Assembly: GCA_030587605.1 (NCBI GenBank)
Contig: JAUQYT010000027.1
Location: 1 to 12,341, forward strand
Origin: Candidatus Njordarchaeum guaymasense
GTDB lineage: Archaea; Asgardarchaeota; Njordarchaeia; Njordarchaeales; Njordarchaeaceae
Direction: 5' to 3'
DNA: 12,341 bases
Each line of letters starts with the position of its first letter. The first letter of the stretch is position 1. Under the pieces are notes generated by a model. The model made no database searches. It was not told the origin of the DNA and saw nothing but the letters and a program-made list of their open reading frames with translations. The position numbers and the translations under genes are program-made. Shown here one piece after another: positions 1 to 8,095 of this stretch.

Positions 1-43
1 TACGTGATCCTTAGGCAAAACTGATAATGATGAACCGTGCCTA

Positions 44-56
44 GAATAAATAATTC
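44..56 (+). promoter_or_regulatory. TATA-like promoter element of the MoxR/DUF58 operon
   Basis: An AT-only run (AATAAATAATT, 46-56) precedes the first gene of the operon. An archaeal TATA box lies about 25 nt before the transcription start, which would put the start near 75-85. An upstream in-frame TTG at 57 would then fall outside the transcript, which supports the ATG at 192. The assignment rests on base composition and position only. Confidence 0.4.
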
Positions 57-191
57 TTGTTCTCGTTACTCGCGCGTTTTTTCATTTGTGAGACCGAAAG
101 TCTAAATATACCCTGCTCTTTTAGCCTTCTCATCAAGCGTGAACAGGAAACCACGAGTAGGAAAGAAATCGCTGAACGGGGAAACGCGTTA

Positions 192-1061
192 ATGGAGAAT
201 CAAGGGCGCAAGCATCGTCTGACGCTATGGATCATTTTTCTAGTTGCCTCGATAACGATGTTGATCATTGCGAGCTCAATACTTCACTATGAGCCCAGCG
301 CCTCTGGAGGAACCTTTTTTGACGCGATTGGAGCATTCCTACCTTATGGGCTGATAATTGCGGTTGCAGTCTACTACTTCTTGAAGTCCGACATTATGCC
401 ATCCAGGCCTGCGCTGAGCGCAACTGGTGTGTCCATCTTGCGCTTAATTCGATACCTACTATTGATGATGGGTGGCATGCTGCTATCCATGGCGCCGTTC
501 ATTCTGGCATTCTTAGCTCTTGCACAATTTGGATTAAAAATCGACCAAACGGGAACCACTAGCCAGCAATTTCCCATTGTCCCAAACAAGCCCATAGAAG
601 TCGGTCCACCGGCATTTGATCTATGGTCATTTCTAGCAATCTCTTCTGTCATATTTGTCTTTGCAACTCTATTACTGGCTACCTTTGTTAAGGTAAAAGG
701 AGATCACATGGAAGAGACAATTGATGAAGAACTAGGAAGAACTATTTCCGCTTCTTATGCTACTAATCGGTTTGCAGATGATCGCTACAGGAGAGCTATC
801 CTATCTTACTACGCGAGAGGTCGGGAACATATGACGAGCCAAGGAGTTCCGTTAACCGAAGCTATGACTCCAAGAGAGTTCGAGAAGAATGTTGTCAACT
901 CGATCAATAAAGCACGTGAGAGCTTCACTCCGCTTACACATCTATTCGAAGAGGCCAGGTTCAGTATCCACAGCATGGGCGCATCTGAGAAGCTTGAAGC
1001 CAAGAGAAACTACGAGAACTTAAAGACCATCAACTTGAGAGAGAGGAAGAGAGTTGAGTGA
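192..1061 (+). CDS. Four-helix membrane protein with C-terminal DUF4129 domain
   Basis: The product is 289 aa from the ATG at 192. Hydrophobic segments at about residues 10-30, 46-64, 86-112 and 145-166 indicate four membrane helices, with a 30-residue polar loop before the last. The soluble C-terminus (about 195-280) has the DUF4129 pattern: a YRRAILSYYARGREHM stretch, a TPREFEKNV motif and the typical FTPLTHLFEEARFS ending. DUF4129 domains commonly sit beside MoxR and DUF58 genes, often at the end of transglutaminase-like membrane proteins; no transglutaminase domain is present here. A TTG at 57 would add 45 residues, but that stretch is not protein-like and lies next to the probable TATA box. 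A purine-rich GGGGAA at 179-184 precedes the ATG. The gene overlaps the next one by 8 nt. The molecular function is unknown; a role in envelope assembly is inferred from the operon. Confidence 0.8.
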   Translation: MENQGRKHRLTLWIIFLVASITMLIIASSILHYEPSASGGTFFDAIGAFLPYGLIIAVAVYYFLKSDIMPSRPALSATGVSILRLIRYLLLMMGGMLLSMAPFILAFLALAQFGLKIDQTGTTSQQFPIVPNKPIEVGPPAFDLWSFLAISSVIFVFATLLLATFVKVKGDHMEETIDEELGRTISASYATNRFADDRYRRAILSYYARGREHMTSQGVPLTEAMTPREFEKNVVNSINKARESFTPLTHLFEEARFSIHSMGASEKLEAKRNYENLKTINLRERKRVE

Positions 1062-1572
1062 AGAACTGACCGTATCAGTCGGCATTTGGCGAGTACTGCT
1101 TGTAATATCCTTGATGCTCATACTATACGAGATGATAAAGTGGTTCATGTCGCGAACAACGAGCTACATTAGATGGTTTGACTCTCCAAGACTCAAACCA
1201 CCAGGCGAAGAAATTGAAGAGTTAAGCGAGCAGATGAAATACGTCTCTGAAAACACGATGGGATTCTATGAAATTAGACAAAGGATCTTTGATGCCATCA
1301 CCGACAATGTTACTCTGACCTTGGGAATGGACGAAAATGAACTTAGAAAGCAGCTGCTCGATAAACTATTCGTCAAGGAGAGCTTCGGGGCGTACGCTCA
1401 CATTGTTAGCTACTTGTCTGAGGATCTAGTAGTGAGACTAGCGACTCCACTGGTGGAAAAAGCAAGGGCTGGCAGAAGCGTCGAGGTAAACACGATCCTT
1501 TACGAAATGAACGTATTGCTTGATCAAGTTGACAAATGGGAGAGGAAACATGAAGATAAAAGAGGCCTCTGA
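1054..1572 (+). CDS. Membrane-anchored protein of unknown family in the MoxR operon
   Basis: The product is 172 aa and I do not recognise the family. It has one hydrophobic helix near the N-terminus (residues 10-27), then a basic and aromatic juxtamembrane stretch (KWFMSRTTSYIRWF) and about 125 charged, mostly helical residues that should face the cytoplasm. It begins at a TTG that overlaps the DUF4129 gene by 8 nt, behind a purine-rich SD region (GAGAGGAAGAGA, 1041-1052), and ends 23 nt inside the MoxR gene. The cytoplasmic part contains FYEIRQRIFDAI and, near the end, a helix NTILYEMNVLLDQVDKWERK. Its position between DUF4129 and MoxR suggests an adaptor or substrate of the ATPase; that is inference from order alone. 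The unbroken frame and overlaps make it a real gene. Confidence 0.75.
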   Translation: MSEELTVSVGIWRVLLVISLMLILYEMIKWFMSRTTSYIRWFDSPRLKPPGEEIEELSEQMKYVSENTMGFYEIRQRIFDAITDNVTLTLGMDENELRKQLLDKLFVKESFGAYAHIVSYLSEDLVVRLATPLVEKARAGRSVEVNTILYEMNVLLDQVDKWERKHEDKRGL

Positions 1573-2506
1573 TCTCGCCAACAAAATCATTCGCGAGGTC
1601 AAGCGGATCATTGTAGGTAAAGATGAAGCTCTGAAAAAAATCATGGTCGGCGTACTGGCGAACGGACATATTCTGATCGAAGACTTCCCAGGTCTAGCTA
1701 AGACGACAATCGCGAGAGCATTCTCATCCTCGATGGGATGCAAATTCAAGCGAGTTCAATTCGTGAGCGACCTGTTACCGGCAGACATAATTGGCACAAA
1801 TGTGTACGACCAGCGTTCAAGCAACTTCTCGCTAATGAAAGGACCTATTTTCACTAACATACTGCTAGCCGATGAGATCAATAGAGCGCCTCCTAAGACC
1901 CAGTCAGCGCTCCTCGAAGCCATGCAGGAGAGACAAGTCACAATAGAGGTAGAGACACACATACTCGAGAAACCTTTCATAGTTATTGCGACACAGAACC
2001 CAATTGAGTACGAAGGAGTCTACCCTCTCCCTGAAGCTCAGATAGACAGATTCATAATGAGGATCAGCATTGGGTACCCTTCCGATAATGAAGAGAAAGA
2101 GATCCTCGACAGAAGAAAAAGCAGGAAACAAGAGGAATTCGAGATCAGTGTGGTCGCGAACCCTGAAAAGATAGTCGAGATGCAGAAAGTAGTCGAAGAC
2201 GTCCATGTTGATGATGATCTAGAGTCATACATGGTAGGAATAGTACAAGCGACACGCAATCTCACTAAAGTCGAAATTGGAGCAAGTCCGCGAGGCTCAC
2301 TAGCATTACTGCAACTCTCAAGGGCAAGTGCAGTTCTACATGGCCGAGACTACGTCATCCCAGACGATGTAAAGAGCATAGGTATACCAGCTCTTTCACA
2401 CCGCTTGATACTCAAAGCTGGATCGTGGTTAGCTGGCGTTAAGGCCGAACAGGTAATTGAAGATATCCTCTCGAAGGTTGCTGCTCCGAAAGTGATGAGA
2501 CGATGA
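1550..2506 (+). CDS. MoxR-family AAA+ ATPase
   Basis: This 318-aa protein is a full-length MoxR ATPase, a AAA+ chaperone that uses ATP hydrolysis to remodel or insert metals into partner proteins, often ones with von Willebrand A domains. The motifs are all visible: Walker A around PGLAKTT (47-53), the family signature VSDLLPADIIG (72-82), Walker B ILLADEINRAPPKTQSALLEAM (104-125), sensor 1 ATQNPIEYEG (147-156), an arginine-finger region PLPEAQIDRF (159-168) and sensor 2 SPRGS (246-250). A lid-domain helix follows, including GRDYVIPDDVKSI. I chose the ATG at 1550 because GGGAGAGGA lies just upstream (1538-1546); a TTG at 1520 would add ten weakly supported residues. It overlaps the preceding gene by 23 nt and joins the DUF58 gene through an ATGA overlap. 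The family call is secure; the client is unknown, with DUF58 the obvious candidate partner. Confidence 0.95.
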   Translation: MKIKEASDLANKIIREVKRIIVGKDEALKKIMVGVLANGHILIEDFPGLAKTTIARAFSSSMGCKFKRVQFVSDLLPADIIGTNVYDQRSSNFSLMKGPIFTNILLADEINRAPPKTQSALLEAMQERQVTIEVETHILEKPFIVIATQNPIEYEGVYPLPEAQIDRFIMRISIGYPSDNEEKEILDRRKSRKQEEFEISVVANPEKIVEMQKVVEDVHVDDDLESYMVGIVQATRNLTKVEIGASPRGSLALLQLSRASAVLHGRDYVIPDDVKSIGIPALSHRLILKAGSWLAGVKAEQVIEDILSKVAAPKVMRR

Positions 2507-3801
2507 ATGGTGAGAAAGCTAAGACAGGAAAGACAGGAAGAGCGATGTGGATTGCCATAGCGGAGTTGTTCCTGCTGATAATAGGTTTCGTTGCATTCTC
2601 GCCGACGGCTTTCATAATTGCCTTTGTAATTTTACTTTACGTTCTAATAGCAAGTTCTTTCACGACTTCTGGTCTGCGTGAATTAACATTCAAACGTAAG
2701 ATACCCAAGGAAAGAATTAATGACGACGAGGATTTGACAGTAGAGGAAACCATCAGAAATGAAGGAGAGAAACCTGTCTTCTTAGAGGTTATGAGCGCGC
2801 TCCCCGCGGAACTTGTTGTCTCCGAAGGAAGCAATCACTATCTCACGTACCTGAAAGGAAAACAGGCTCGCAGAATAAGATACAAGATCAAGTCGAACTT
2901 CTTGGGTCATTTGACAATCAAAGGAGTCTCGATAAGGACACTGGACTTCTTTTTCACACCATTTCAAGAGGACAGCAAGGAACTCGAGAAGATGGTTTCA
3001 GTATACCCCGTATTTGAGGAGCTGAGGAAGTTTCCAACAGGCAGAATAAACGTCAAGCCTCTTCAAGGTTCTATGCCCTCAAGGTCTCCTGGACCAGGAA
3101 CCGAGTTCTTCGAGATAAGAGACTACATTCCCACGGATGAGTTTAGAAGAATAAACTGGAAGGCTTCGGCGAGAGTTGGGAACCTACTCTCAAATGAATA
3201 TGAGTGGGAAAGAATGGCCGATGTGTACATCATACTTGATTCAACCAGATCCTCCATGCATTTCTCGACGGCCTACATTAAGGTGTGTGCATCAATCGGG
3301 GATTATTTTCTGAGACTTGGAAATAGGGTTGGATTGGTAGCGATTGGGAAGTTTTGGACATGGGTTAGATCCGGAAGCGGAAGAAAGCAGCTGATCAGAC
3401 TGGTTGATAACCTGATAGACGAGAGACCAGATGAACCGATCTCATTCGGTTTTCAGGCTGACAACACGTTAAGAGTCGTCCCACAGGCTTCCACAGTCAT
3501 CTTCCTCTCCCCAATGAGAGATCGAAGAATCAGAGAATTAGTTGAAAGCATAGTTGAGCGAAGACAGAGAATACTAGCGATGATACCAACATCTGATGCG
3601 AACTACTTGAAGACTAGCCCGAGCGATCCTCCCTGGGTGTCAGCCACCAAGAAACTAGTTCGACTTGAAAGAGAAAATGCGTCTAGATTCCTAAAGAGGA
3701 TGGGAGTGACTACTGTAGAGTGGGATCCAAAATTACCGTTAGCAATGACAATGGAGGTATTTGGAAGATGGCTAGGAAGAGTACCCGCACCCACGAGTTG
3801 A
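2503..3801 (+). CDS. DUF58-domain protein (vWA-like MoxR partner)
   Basis: This 432-aa protein has two membrane helices at its N-terminus (about residues 13-31 and 36-52), a beta-rich middle region and a DUF58 domain. The signature is clear: SPGPGTEFFEIRDYIPTDEF (195-214) followed by RRINWKASARVGNLLSNEYE (215-234). Next comes a vWA-like strand ending in LDSTRSS (245-251), which resembles a MIDAS DxSxS motif with Thr replacing the second position. DUF58 proteins are nearly always encoded beside MoxR ATPases and are thought to be their partners. The ATG at 2503 overlaps the MoxR stop codon (ATGA), implying coupled translation. The last 34 nt are also coding for the next gene, and a strong SD for that gene lies inside this frame at 3753-3758. 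Biochemical function is unproven for the family. Confidence 0.92.
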   Translation: MNGEKAKTGKTGRAMWIAIAELFLLIIGFVAFSPTAFIIAFVILLYVLIASSFTTSGLRELTFKRKIPKERINDDEDLTVEETIRNEGEKPVFLEVMSALPAELVVSEGSNHYLTYLKGKQARRIRYKIKSNFLGHLTIKGVSIRTLDFFFTPFQEDSKELEKMVSVYPVFEELRKFPTGRINVKPLQGSMPSRSPGPGTEFFEIRDYIPTDEFRRINWKASARVGNLLSNEYEWERMADVYIILDSTRSSMHFSTAYIKVCASIGDYFLRLGNRVGLVAIGKFWTWVRSGSGRKQLIRLVDNLIDERPDEPISFGFQADNTLRVVPQASTVIFLSPMRDRRIRELVESIVERRQRILAMIPTSDANYLKTSPSDPPWVSATKKLVRLERENASRFLKRMGVTTVEWDPKLPLAMTMEVFGRWLGRVPAPTS

Positions 3802-4379
3802 ATTTATTAAAGTTACAACTGGCGCTTGTGCGACTTGCAATGCTCTCTATACCTGTCTACCTACTTGTCTTGTCACCGACCAGTGGTGTCTATGGTCTTT
3901 CCCTTCAGGGGAATACTTACCTTTCCTCCATAAGCTTGTTCGCACTGTTTCCAATACTCGTGTTCTCAGGAATGGGCGTTTTTAGGGAGTCGGATAGAGC
4001 CTTAGGCATATCAGCGGCGTTACTGGCGATCCTCATAATACTAAATACATCTGTCGTGCCCTATCTTACGATCTTTGACTTCAGTTTACTTCTCCTCTTC
4101 TTAGAGGTCACGACCACGTTGAAGTCCTTCGCAAATATCGCAGATTCAATAAAGATGAGTAAGTACGAAACCGTTTCCTACAACTACAGGTTGGCACTCC
4201 GAGAGTACATGAGGCGAGCAGTGGCAATCGTGGTGATTACACTCCTAGCTTCGTTAGGCGCTGCATTCCTCACCCTGAACCTGGTCACCCCGATCGGGAT
4301 ACCTGGAATGGCCCTGCTTACTACGGTAACACTAATCATAGTCTTTGCAACGCTCGCGACGAGATACCACGAACGGTAA
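3768..4379 (+). CDS. Six-helix membrane protein, last gene of the MoxR/DUF58 operon
   Basis: The product is 203 aa and its family is not recognised. After a basic, polar N-terminus (MARKSTRTHELNLLK) there are about six hydrophobic segments (roughly 20-35, 54-72, 79-95, 101-117, 151-170 and 180-197). A long soluble loop at about 118-150 carries charged residues (SIKMSKYETVSYNYRLALREYMRR) and is probably cytoplasmic. I chose the ATG at 3768 because a near-consensus SD, GGAGGT at 3753-3758, lies nine bases upstream. An in-frame GTG at 3720 would extend into the DUF58 frame without an SD. The gene overlaps DUF58 by 34 nt, so it belongs to the same transcript. It may be a membrane component handled by the MoxR/DUF58 pair; that is inference from position. 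Confidence 0.75.
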   Translation: MARKSTRTHELNLLKLQLALVRLAMLSIPVYLLVLSPTSGVYGLSLQGNTYLSSISLFALFPILVFSGMGVFRESDRALGISAALLAILIILNTSVVPYLTIFDFSLLLLFLEVTTTLKSFANIADSIKMSKYETVSYNYRLALREYMRRAVAIVVITLLASLGAAFLTLNLVTPIGIPGMALLTTVTLIIVFATLATRYHER

Positions 4380-4450
4380 GAACCTTCTTACTGGAGCTGA
4401 CTACATTCAACGAGATTACGCCAGGCGTTGGGAGGGGCTCTTCATAGTCA
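4380..4450. other. Convergent intergenic spacer
   Basis: The spacer separates the end of the operon from the end of the opposing exporter gene. It contains a small palindrome, ACGCC-A-GGCGT (4418-4428), which can form only a short 4-bp stem. There is no strong T-tract, so termination signals are not obvious on either strand. Confidence 0.4.
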
Positions 4451-5047
4451 TTAAACTAGCAACATTAGTATTCCCACTGTGATGAACAATCCTGAAGACA
4501 GGTAGTCCATGACGTCCTTACGGATCTTGTTGAGTAGTCTAGCTCCTACGAAAGCCCCTGCTATCATAAGCATCCCTTCAGCAAGGATCGCTCCGAGCGC
4601 AACTGAGAAGGGTGAGTCATACGTAGCCGCCAGCGTGATAGTTGCAACCTGCGTTTTGTCACCGAATTCCATAAGCCCAACCGCTAGAGCTGAGCCAGCA
4701 AATATGCTTCCCTTCCGCTTCCCAATCTTCGCAGCCCTATCACTGTCTGATCGTTCTACTTCACTCCTGTGCCTAATGCTTTGCATTAGCAAGATGAGCC
4801 CAAGCCCTATGAATAAGATCGCCCCTCCCAAATCAACAAGCTCTATCGGGAAGAAAATGTCCAGAGCCGTTCCAATGACTACCCCGAGAACTATCACTAA
4901 CGAGATCCCTAGCGTCGACCCCGCCGCAACCAAGCCCATTCGTCGCGTCTTCGAAGCTACTGCTATGACGACCAGCTGAGTTTTGTCCCCAAGCTCAGTC
5001 AAAGCGATCAACACGAAAGTGACAATGAACGCTGTAGCTGCGAACAT
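4451..5047 (-). CDS. GDT1/TMEM165 (UPF0016) family cation/proton exchanger
   Basis: This 198-aa membrane protein belongs to the GDT1/TMEM165 family (UPF0016), whose members exchange Mn2+ or Ca2+ for protons. The diagnostic E-x-G-D-K-T motif occurs twice, as ELGDKTQ (18-24) and EFGDKTQ (127-133), once in each half, which is the usual two-repeat layout with three helices per half. The halves are joined by a charged loop (about 91-112, IRHRSEVERSDSDRAAKIGK), typically cytoplasmic. The length matches the prokaryotic family. The ATG at 5047 is preceded on the - strand by GAGGT (5058-5062) ten bases upstream. It is transcribed divergently from the large gene at 5309 and converges on the operon to its left. 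The likely role is export of excess Mn2+ or Ca2+; the ion cannot be read from the sequence. Confidence 0.93.
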   Translation of the reverse strand: MFAATAFIVTFVLIALTELGDKTQLVVIAVASKTRRMGLVAAGSTLGISLVIVLGVVIGTALDIFFPIELVDLGGAILFIGLGLILLMQSIRHRSEVERSDSDRAAKIGKRKGSIFAGSALAVGLMEFGDKTQVATITLAATYDSPFSVALGAILAEGMLMIAGAFVGARLLNKIRKDVMDYLSSGLFITVGILMLLV

Positions 5048-5169
5048 AGTAGTCCATACCTCGTCTAACCAATCAAAGTGGAGGGAACTTGACGCATTTT
5101 CTGAATCATCAGGTGGACGCTTAAGAAGATCTAGTTCTAAGGCTTAGTTCAAGAGACTTCGCCTCACAT

Positions 5170-5179
5170 ACTTAAACAT
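5170..5179 (-). promoter_or_regulatory. Probable TATA box for the GDT1-family gene
   Basis: On the - strand this site reads ATGTTTAAGT, identical to the 10-mer at 5259-5268 on the + strand. It lies about 120 bp upstream of the exporter ATG, so transcription from here would give a leader of roughly 100 nt. A second, closer candidate (CTTAAG, 5121-5126) cannot be excluded. Confidence 0.4.
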
Positions 5180-5258
5180 ATTCCAACTCACGCACGAATA
5201 CTCCAAACAACGTCAGAGACTTTTCTGCAACCCTTGCGACATTCTCAACATTATAACA

Positions 5259-5268
5259 ATGTTTAAGT
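5259..5268 (+). promoter_or_regulatory. Probable TATA box for the 928-aa gene
   Basis: ATGTTTAAGT occurs here, preceded by the AT-rich TTATAACA (5251-5258). An archaeal start site about 25 nt downstream would fall near 5290, just ahead of the AGGAG at 5294-5298. This supports the TTG at 5309 over the GTG at 5267, which would lie inside the promoter. Confidence 0.5.
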
Positions 5269-5308
5269 GTTACCCTCCTCTTTCAAAAGCTTTAGGAGCG
5301 ATCCCTCA

Positions 5309-8095
5309 TTGGAAACGATTACACTTGAGACCATAGCGCTTTTACCTGACGGTAGACCTATGCTCTCATTCGGGACGCGAGGACAAGACCCAGATTTAGC
5401 TGGGGGATTAACCAGCGCCGTATACTCCTTCACTAAAGAGATCGATTTAAGGAAAACGCCCTCAGATGGGCTGAAGATTGATGTCCCAGGAGGAGGCAAA
5501 CTCATTCTCAGGCGCGCTCTGGTTATGGGGCGCGAGGTCTTTGTAAGCGTCATAGTACGTGGCGTTGTCAACGAACAGATTCTGAGCATACTTAGCGAAT
5601 TTGGACACATCTTAGGCGAAGTCGTCGCGTCAATTGAGGACTGGACCGGAATCAGGCAAGGGCAGTTCTCTCCGCTCTTTTCCAGGAAGGCTGATATCTA
5701 TTTAGAGACGCTCAAGCGCTGGCGAGCAACTACAAGTACAAGACCATTAATCTCAATCGAATACAGAGACGTTATTAGAAGGGCCTTGTCTGTTCTTGGC
5801 AAAACGATCAGCCTGTCTGACCAGTTTCTGAGAACCGTCTCCAACCAACAATTAGTGTTGAGAGAGGACGAGCTCGCAACGCTAGTTGCCAAAGAAGTGA
5901 TAGTTCTCACCTCAGACCAGGAGCTTTTCCTAGCATTGTGTACAAAAGATGACCATTGGAAAACTGCTTTCACGATCGCCGAAGAACTGAAAGCCATGAA
6001 GTCCCAAGCACAAAAGCAGCTACAGACGGTGTTCGAGGAAGTCAAGAAAGACTTTTTTGAGACGGTTGCAAGCTCCATCAATGAGCAGACGGCCTTCTTC
6101 AGACTTCCAGAAAGAAGGGCAACTTGGATCAATGAGGTCATACAGGCTGTCTATAAGAGGATGAGCAAGCGATCCCCTCTCCTTCTCTTGGCTCATCCTT
6201 TGTTAAGCGGGATAGAAAATACGAAGGGCTTGCGAGAAATGGCTACCGAATTCATTGAGGCGTTTCTTGCTGAGAAAGGTCCCGCTGGAAAGATGAAGAA
6301 ACTCGTATCAAACACCAAAGTAAAACCTGGCCTGACTCGCCTCCTGAACAAGTTTATTGAGAAATGCGGCCCCTCATTCAATGAAGACTCCGCTTGCCTG
6401 TTCGTGAATTTGGTGGAGCCACAGCAAGTCAGGGAAACTCTACTAAATTCAACCGGATCAGATGGTTTCAGCAAGTCCTTCGTGAACTCAATGACTGATA
6501 TCCTGTCAAAAATATCGCCGCCAAGCGAGCGACAAGAATGCAAAGAGATTAGAAATAAGCTCCATGCGGCAATAGTTGAGAGTTACGCCCAGATCCTAGA
6601 GGAGATACTCGTAGGTAGAGACATATTTCTTGAAGAGGCAACAGCTGTGCGGGACCACTTGTTAAGAAGTCTGGCAACCTTCCAAGTTATTGCAAGCATT
6701 GATGGGCTCGCACAACATAAGTGGAAAGCCGTTCGAATCAAAGGGAACATCCCAAAATACGTAGACCTCCTTTCAGCCGGTCTATTGAAACAAGCCATCA
6801 AGAAAGAAGACGGAACATTGGTCATCGAGGGAGAGAAGCACACCGAGTCATCCATACTCCAAGACCCTCTGCTTCTTAGAAAATTATGGGGTAACTGGTA
6901 CATTCTGAACACGGCACTAAAGGAAAAAATGGTTACGACATTAAGAAATGAGTTCCAGTCTCCGCTCCAAATCTTCCTCAGGAGTTACTTGAAAACAGCG
7001 AAAGAGAACTTGAACAAGCTAGAGGAATACGTCAAGAGTGTAGGCAGCGGCGCTTTGCCCACAGTTGAGCTTAGCAAGCCGGAAGCTGAGAGAAAACTGT
7101 ACGAACCACTTAGAGACGAATGTGAAAAGATATACGACTCGATAATGGACTTCTACGAGAAACTCAAGTCGTTCGTTGAAAAGTCAGTTCAAGAAATATC
7201 TAGTTCAGAGGGTGCAAAGAGAGCAGCCTTGGCTAAACAAATACTCTACTCAACGGAAAAAATAGAGAAACAGTACCTATCAGGACCAGCAGAAAACGTA
7301 GGCAAACAGATTGATGTAACGCTAGAGAGAGCCGCTAAGAAACTGGATGCCGAGATCGCCTCCGCCAAGGATAGAATCGATTCAAGCCTCAAGCTCAGCC
7401 CCTCATTCATCAAGTACTCCGGCGGCATTCTTGAGGAACCCATTCTCGCCATCAGATCCTACAAGCTACCTTTGACTGAAGACTTCTTTGAAGGTGGCTA
7501 CCCGGAACTCCTCCACGCGTACGCATCGATCGTCCTAGGACTCGGAGTCCCTGAAAACATCGTTCTACGAGGGGTTTCCCAACTAAAGAGACAGAAGGCT
7601 GTCCCCTCGATTCTCAGACCACTCACGAAGGTAAAGGAAGCCAACTGGCAACAAGCGGCGCCCATGCACATGTCAGAATACGTAAGAATGTTCGTTGAAA
7701 ACACCCTCTCACTGCTAACACAACACGTTAACAAAAGGTACGCCACAATCGAACGTAAAGGTCCACTTGATCTAGGCGTCATACCTGTGGAACTAATGGA
7801 CGAGCCAGTTGACTACTTGGGGAAACCCGCAGGTGTGGAATGGAGCAAAGACGAAAACATCTGGGCACTCAAGATGTACCCACCAGAAAGACTACCGGGA
7901 GAGGCGGACTCGATACAGAAATGGATTAACGGACTGCTAACGCAGCTCATACAGAAAAAACACGGCGTTGAATTTGAGACTCTGATTAAAGCAGGAAAGT
8001 TGCTAGGCCCCGAAGTGGGCACGAGAATTGAGAACGGTATTCAACGAATCAGGCTGAGCCTTACGCCAAGCATAGCACCTTCAAATGTGCCTTGA
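5309..8095 (+). CDS. Large cytosolic protein: longin-like N-terminus plus long helical region
   Basis: The product is 928 aa from the TTG at 5309 and I do not recognise the family. The first 110 or so residues have the pattern of a longin/roadblock-type mixed alpha/beta domain: a strand with a turn (LLPDGRPMLSFGT), a helix GGLTSAVYSFTKEI, two strands (GKLILRRALV, EVFVSVIVRG) and a helix with ILSEFGHILGEVV. This fold call is by pattern only. The rest is charged and mostly helical, with a coiled-coil-like stretch at about residues 540-695. The C-terminus from about 720 is more globular and proline-rich. No transmembrane helix, signal peptide, nucleotide-binding motif or metal-binding Cys/His cluster is visible, so it should be cytosolic. 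The TTG is preferred because AGGAG (5294-5298) lies ten bases upstream; a GTG at 5267 would add 14 residues. The gene appears monocistronic and ends in a hairpin that overlaps the stop codon. A scaffold or tethering role is possible but unproven. Confidence 0.85.
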   Translation: METITLETIALLPDGRPMLSFGTRGQDPDLAGGLTSAVYSFTKEIDLRKTPSDGLKIDVPGGGKLILRRALVMGREVFVSVIVRGVVNEQILSILSEFGHILGEVVASIEDWTGIRQGQFSPLFSRKADIYLETLKRWRATTSTRPLISIEYRDVIRRALSVLGKTISLSDQFLRTVSNQQLVLREDELATLVAKEVIVLTSDQELFLALCTKDDHWKTAFTIAEELKAMKSQAQKQLQTVFEEVKKDFFETVASSINEQTAFFRLPERRATWINEVIQAVYKRMSKRSPLLLLAHPLLSGIENTKGLREMATEFIEAFLAEKGPAGKMKKLVSNTKVKPGLTRLLNKFIEKCGPSFNEDSACLFVNLVEPQQVRETLLNSTGSDGFSKSFVNSMTDILSKISPPSERQECKEIRNKLHAAIVESYAQILEEILVGRDIFLEEATAVRDHLLRSLATFQVIASIDGLAQHKWKAVRIKGNIPKYVDLLSAGLLKQAIKKEDGTLVIEGEKHTESSILQDPLLLRKLWGNWYILNTALKEKMVTTLRNEFQSPLQIFLRSYLKTAKENLNKLEEYVKSVGSGALPTVELSKPEAERKLYEPLRDECEKIYDSIMDFYEKLKSFVEKSVQEISSSEGAKRAALAKQILYSTEKIEKQYLSGPAENVGKQIDVTLERAAKKLDAEIASAKDRIDSSLKLSPSFIKYSGGILEEPILAIRSYKLPLTEDFFEGGYPELLHAYASIVLGLGVPENIVLRGVSQLKRQKAVPSILRPLTKVKEANWQQAAPMHMSEYVRMFVENTLSLLTQHVNKRYATIERKGPLDLGVIPVELMDEPVDYLGKPAGVEWSKDENIWALKMYPPERLPGEADSIQKWINGLLTQLIQKKHGVEFETLIKAGKLLGPEVGTRIENGIQRIRLSLTPSIAPSNVP

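Noticed and set aside
1..24. Seven codons ending in TGA at the left edge, possibly the tail of an upstream gene
   Set aside because: It is too short to support any identity; the only hint is a weak 6-bp inverted repeat after it (12-17 with 38-43).
21..32. CTGA followed by ATGATGA, resembling archaeal C/D-box sRNA motifs
   Set aside because: The boxes are in the wrong order and too close, and no matching C' and D boxes occur within the usual 50-70 nt.
57..191. TTG-initiated 45-residue extension of the DUF4129 protein
   Set aside because: It starts immediately after the probable TATA box, has no SD, and the ATG at 192 gives a sensible membrane protein start.
4509..4979. 156-codon open frame on the + strand opposite the GDT1-family gene
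   Set aside because: It lies entirely within the exporter gene, whose two EGDKT motifs are diagnostic; the opposite product is low-complexity and lacks a promoter or SD.
5267..5308. GTG start for the large unassigned protein
   Set aside because: The GTG overlaps the TTTAAG box with no SD, whereas the TTG at 5309 has AGGAG ten bases upstream.
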